Shown here: positions 36,184-38,722 of the stretch, one piece after another
Numbering within the stretch: the stretch's first letter is position 1
Layout: every line of letters starts with the position of its first letter
Translations under genes and position numbers: made by a program
The notes under the pieces: generated by a model
Told to the model about the DNA's origin: nothing
Seen by the model: the letters and a program-made list of their open reading frames with translations, nothing else
The model's database searches: none
From: Chloroflexota bacterium
GTDB lineage: Bacteria; Chloroflexota; Anaerolineae; CG2-30-64-16
Direction: 5' to 3'
Assembly: GCA_029555885.1 (NCBI GenBank)
Contig: JAKPQT010000163.1
Coordinates: 1 to 38,722 of the forward strand
Length of the DNA stretch: 38,722 bases

Positions 36184-36220
36184 GGGCAGACACGGGCCAG
36201 CTTCGCTGGCCCGTCTGCCC
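36184..36220. repeat. Long inverted repeat between lacI-type gene and iolB
   Basis: GGGCAGAC and GGGCCAGC (36184-36201, with a 2-base AC bulge) pair with 36205-36220 around a TTC loop, 16 bp in all. There is no T-run on either side, so it is more likely an mRNA-processing or attenuation structure, or a small repeat, than a simple terminator. Confidence 0.65.
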
Positions 36221-36257
36221 CTGTGACCTGGGAACTACGCGCAGGGCAGTAGCCTGC

Positions 36258-37331
36258 TTACGAACCTGCCGGACACGGACCGGCTGCAAGCTGCACGGTC
36301 ACGGCCGGGACGCGGCCTGAGCTGCACCGGGCGACGAGCTCAACCGGCACAAGCTGGTCCGTCGCGGGGCGCCCCTCCATCAGGTCCAGCAGCAGCTCCA
36401 TGCCCAGCTGACCGAGCCGCAGCTTCGGCTGGTGGACAGTGGTTAGCGGCGGCGTCACATACTGCGCCAGCTCGATATCGTCGAAGCCGACGATGCTGAC
36501 CTGCCCCGGCACGCGGATGCCCAGTTCGCGGCAGGCCAGCAGCGCGCCGACCGCGTACATATCGTTGAAGCAGAAGGCCGCGGTGATGCCCGTGCGCAGC
36601 GCGGCCAGCATGAGGCTCTGCCCGTCGGCCACGTCGTCCGCATAGCTCCGGCGCTCTGGCGCGGCCTGCTGCACGAAGCCGTCCTGCACCGCGATGCCCG
36701 CCGCTTCGAGCGCGGTACGATAGCCCTGCTCGCGCTGCCGGTTGGAACGCGGGCGGTTCGGCGCGCCCAGGTAGGCGATGGCTGAGTGCCCCAGTTCGAG
36801 CAGATGCTGGACGGCCAGCCGCGCGCCGGCCGCGTTGTCCACCTGCACGCTGTGGAACGGGTGGCGCGTGACGTCGGCGTGCTGGTTGACCAGCACGACC
36901 GGCACGCCGAGCTGGCCCAACTTGTCCAGCGAGGGATCGGTCAGGCGGGAGGACGCGGTGATGATGCCGTCGACGCGGCGGCGCTGGAACGACCGGATGA
37001 CCGCCAACTCTGCCGCTTCGTCGTTGTACGAGACGCCCAGGAACACATCCAGGCCGGCCCGCTTCGCTACCTCGTCCACCCCGCGCGCCAGCCGCCCGTA
37101 GAACGGGTCTGCGATGGAGGTGACGACTAGGCCGATCGTATTGCTGCGCTGGCCCTTGAGGCTCTGCGCGACCGCGTTAGGCGTGTAGCCCATCTCCGCG
37201 GCGAGCCGCTGGATGTTCCCGCGCACCTCCGCGCTGATGAGCGGGCTGTCGCGCAGTGCGCGCGAGACGGTCGCATGGGACACGCCTGCGGCCCGCGCGA
37301 TGTCGTGGATGGAGACCGGACGCGCTGCCAT
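36258..37331 (-). CDS. LacI-family regulator of the inositol operon
   Basis: The 357-residue protein has the helix-turn-helix IHDIARAAGVSHATVSRALR, the hinge NAVAQSLKG and a periplasmic-binding-like sensor domain (TIGLVVTSIADPFYGRLARG; GFDDIELAQYVTPPLTTV). It lies 7 bp after the transaldolase-like gene and 91 bp before iolB, inside the operon it probably controls, so it would be autoregulated. The classical Bacillus regulator IolR is of the DeoR family; here a LacI protein takes that place. The inducer is probably an inositol pathway intermediate; this is inference. Confidence 0.93.
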   Translation of the reverse strand: MAARPVSIHDIARAAGVSHATVSRALRDSPLISAEVRGNIQRLAAEMGYTPNAVAQSLKGQRSNTIGLVVTSIADPFYGRLARGVDEVAKRAGLDVFLGVSYNDEAAELAVIRSFQRRRVDGIITASSRLTDPSLDKLGQLGVPVVLVNQHADVTRHPFHSVQVDNAAGARLAVQHLLELGHSAIAYLGAPNRPRSNRQREQGYRTALEAAGIAVQDGFVQQAAPERRSYADDVADGQSLMLAALRTGITAAFCFNDMYAVGALLACRELGIRVPGQVSIVGFDDIELAQYVTPPLTTVHQPKLRLGQLGMELLLDLMEGRPATDQLVPVELVARCSSGRVPAVTVQLAAGPCPAGS

Positions 37332-37338
37332 GCGCCCC

Positions 37339-38433
37339 TTACCGCTTCACATCGGGGTCGGGCAGCATGTAGTCGCGCACGATGCCGGTCAACTCGTGGA
37401 CCGCGGCGATGAACCCGCGCAGGGTCCGCACGGTCGCACCGTAGCCGTCGAACTCCTCCGGCGTCATGCCGTCCTCGTCGTACGCGCGGCGGAAGTCCGG
37501 GATTTTGGCATAGAGCGTCTGCACGATACGCGGGTCCACCGGGTTCTGCATGCGCTCGATGACCGGGATGTCGCACGCGTTCGCCTTCAAAGCCCATTCG
37601 TAGGGCATGGTCTGCACGATGTCGCCGCCGATCAGCTCGGCCCAATGGCCCAGGTGGCGGTAAGCTGCGGCCAGCGGCCGCACGCGGTAGCCGCGCTGCT
37701 GATAGAGCGCGTACGCCTTCTTGAATGCGGCGATGCCGGCCCAGGTCAGATAGGCGGGGTCGATGTCGATCTCGTCCCGCTTGACGAGCACCTGCATCCA
37801 GTCGTCCAGCCGGCCGATCATCATCGTGCAGACCGGCGCCATGTGCGCGATGTCCAGCCCCTCGGCCTCCCGCCGTCGCAGCCCGCGCTCGACCGCCTCG
37901 CCCACCGCCAGCATCTGCGGCACGGTGAACGACACGGTCGCGTTGATGCTGACGCCGTGATAGGTGGCTTCCTCGATGGCCTGCACGCCCGCGCGGGTGA
38001 CCGGCGCCTTAACCTGCATGTTGGGGGCCAGCCAGTTGAAATAGATGGCCTGCCGTGCGATGGCTTCGGCGTTGCGGTAGTTCTGCGGATTCGTCTGGAT
38101 GGAGAGACGGCCCTTCTTGCCCTGGTACTTCTCGAAGACCGGCAGGAGCAGCCGCGCGCCGCGCACGGCCATCTCCGCGACGAGTTGCCAGGTGACCTCG
38201 TTCTCCGACCACGTGGGGTTCTCCGCGATGATCTGGCGGATACGGTCGTGCCAGAGGTGGCCTTCCTTCTTGAGGACCATCACGACAATCTGCGGGTTCG
38301 TCGTCGCGCCGACTGCGCCGTGCTCGATGCCGTAGGTCAGCTCCTGCACGGAGCAGGAGTCATTCCAGTAATCGGTGCAGGTTCTTGCCACCATCTGTTG
38401 CAGTGGGCTGAGGGAAACGCTGGTCATAGGCAT
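37339..38433 (-). CDS. Transaldolase-family protein
   Basis: ATG 38433 follows GAAGGAG at ideal distance. The 364-residue TIM barrel has the family motifs GATTNPQI (42-49) and MQVKAPVTRAGVQAIEEATY with the probable Schiff-base Lys142, followed by GVSINATVSFTVPQ, matching the transaldolase active-site block. Acidic residues in CTDYWND could serve as proton relay. Transaldolases move dihydroxyacetone units between sugar phosphates. As first gene of an inositol operon lacking IolJ aldolase it could cleave or transfer a pathway intermediate, but an ordinary pentose-phosphate role is also possible. Confidence 0.85.
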   Translation of the reverse strand: MPMTSVSLSPLQQMVARTCTDYWNDSCSVQELTYGIEHGAVGATTNPQIVVMVLKKEGHLWHDRIRQIIAENPTWSENEVTWQLVAEMAVRGARLLLPVFEKYQGKKGRLSIQTNPQNYRNAEAIARQAIYFNWLAPNMQVKAPVTRAGVQAIEEATYHGVSINATVSFTVPQMLAVGEAVERGLRRREAEGLDIAHMAPVCTMMIGRLDDWMQVLVKRDEIDIDPAYLTWAGIAAFKKAYALYQQRGYRVRPLAAAYRHLGHWAELIGGDIVQTMPYEWALKANACDIPVIERMQNPVDPRIVQTLYAKIPDFRRAYDEDGMTPEEFDGYGATVRTLRGFIAAVHELTGIVRDYMLPDPDVKR

Positions 38434-38504
38434 AGCTCCTTCGGAGTGTCACCCACTTGCCTGAGGCGTGGGCGAGACGGGCAGAATGGCCGGCGGGCTC
38501 GTCT

Positions 38505-38546
38505 TGCACTCGTGTGCATAATACAAGACCCACAGCCATCTGTCAA
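38505..38546 (-). promoter_or_regulatory. Promoter of the inositol operon with operator-like palindrome
   Basis: On the minus strand TTGACA (38546-38541), exactly 17 bp, then TATTAT (38523-38518) is a near-consensus sigma-70 promoter about 85 bp before the transaldolase start. TGCAC-N4-GTGCA (38505-38518) overlaps the start point and is a candidate operator for the LacI-type regulator encoded second in the operon. Confidence 0.8.
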
Positions 38547-38722
38547 ACAACGCAGCGAAAATATCAGATGTACAGCCATACAAGCATCCTGAGCGGGTCG
38601 ACAGCTCAACAGCGTCAACGGCACACCGCTAGTCGAAGGATGCGGCCCCGCGCGCGACCCCGTTGCTGTTGCGTTCGCCGAAAAGTGGTAAAATACACCC
38701 CGCAGCCTCTCATCAGACTCGC
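38547..38722 (+). other. Window edge: no gene seen; possible outward promoter
   Basis: No convincing coding region is present. TG-G-TAAAAT (38686-38694) is an extended -10 box with only weak -35 candidates (TTGCTG or TTGCGT near 38663-38674); it could drive a gene beyond the right edge. Confidence 0.35.

Overview
The window is GC-rich, densely coded bacterial DNA. The combination of a STAND/WD40 signalling protein, several unusual P-loop ATPases, LacI-controlled CUT1 sugar transport with large glycosidases, and a lipoprotein with an Ala/Pro/Glu-rich linker suggests a Chloroflexota (Caldilineae/Anaerolineae-like) heterotroph living on plant polymers. That is inference from gene content; no rRNA or marker gene is present.

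Region 1 (1-11421, + strand) is accessory. It starts with the C-terminal part of a membrane-anchored nSTAND-type WD40 protein, overlapping by ATGA a small secreted protein. Three large P-loop ATPases follow: one with an OmpR-type C-terminal winged helix (2568-4037), one with two ATPase modules and a possible death-like effector-associated domain inserted in the first (4206-6680), and one with an NB-ARC-like P-loop and a TPR-like tail (6709-9813). After a strong hairpin terminator comes a two-gene unit that looks like an undescribed RiPP locus: a 59-residue peptide ending in CxCxC-Lys (9970-10149) and a radical SAM/SPASM enzyme with a PqqD-like C-terminal domain (10162-11421). The promoters of the winged-helix ATPase and of the peptide share almost the same TGTGA direct repeat at 10-11 bp spacing, and related TGTGA/TCACA sites lie ahead of the second ATPase. 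This suggests one regulon, possibly governed by the winged-helix ATPase.

Region 2 (11413-23671, - strand) is a carbohydrate operon: LacI regulator, solute-binding lipoprotein, two CUT1 permeases, GH106-like glycosidase, zinc-type dehydrogenase, Gfo/Idh/MocA oxidoreductase and GH10-like glycosidase. No ABC ATPase is encoded here. Divergent from it (23920-26483, +) are a tandem ferritin-like protein and a URO-D/methylcobamide-methyltransferase-like protein. The intergenic region holds two near-identical tandem LacI operators, including a perfect 32-bp palindrome, so one repressor probably controls both directions.

Region 3 (26557-38433, - strand) is a myo-inositol catabolic operon: transaldolase-like protein, LacI regulator, iolB, iolD, iolA, an iolE-like gene, iolG, then a GH42-like beta-galactosidase and a ureidoglycolate-lyase-like protein. 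A near-consensus promoter lies upstream of the transaldolase. iolC (kinase) and iolJ (aldolase) are absent from the window. Two copies of a ~200-bp multi-hairpin repeat flank iolD.
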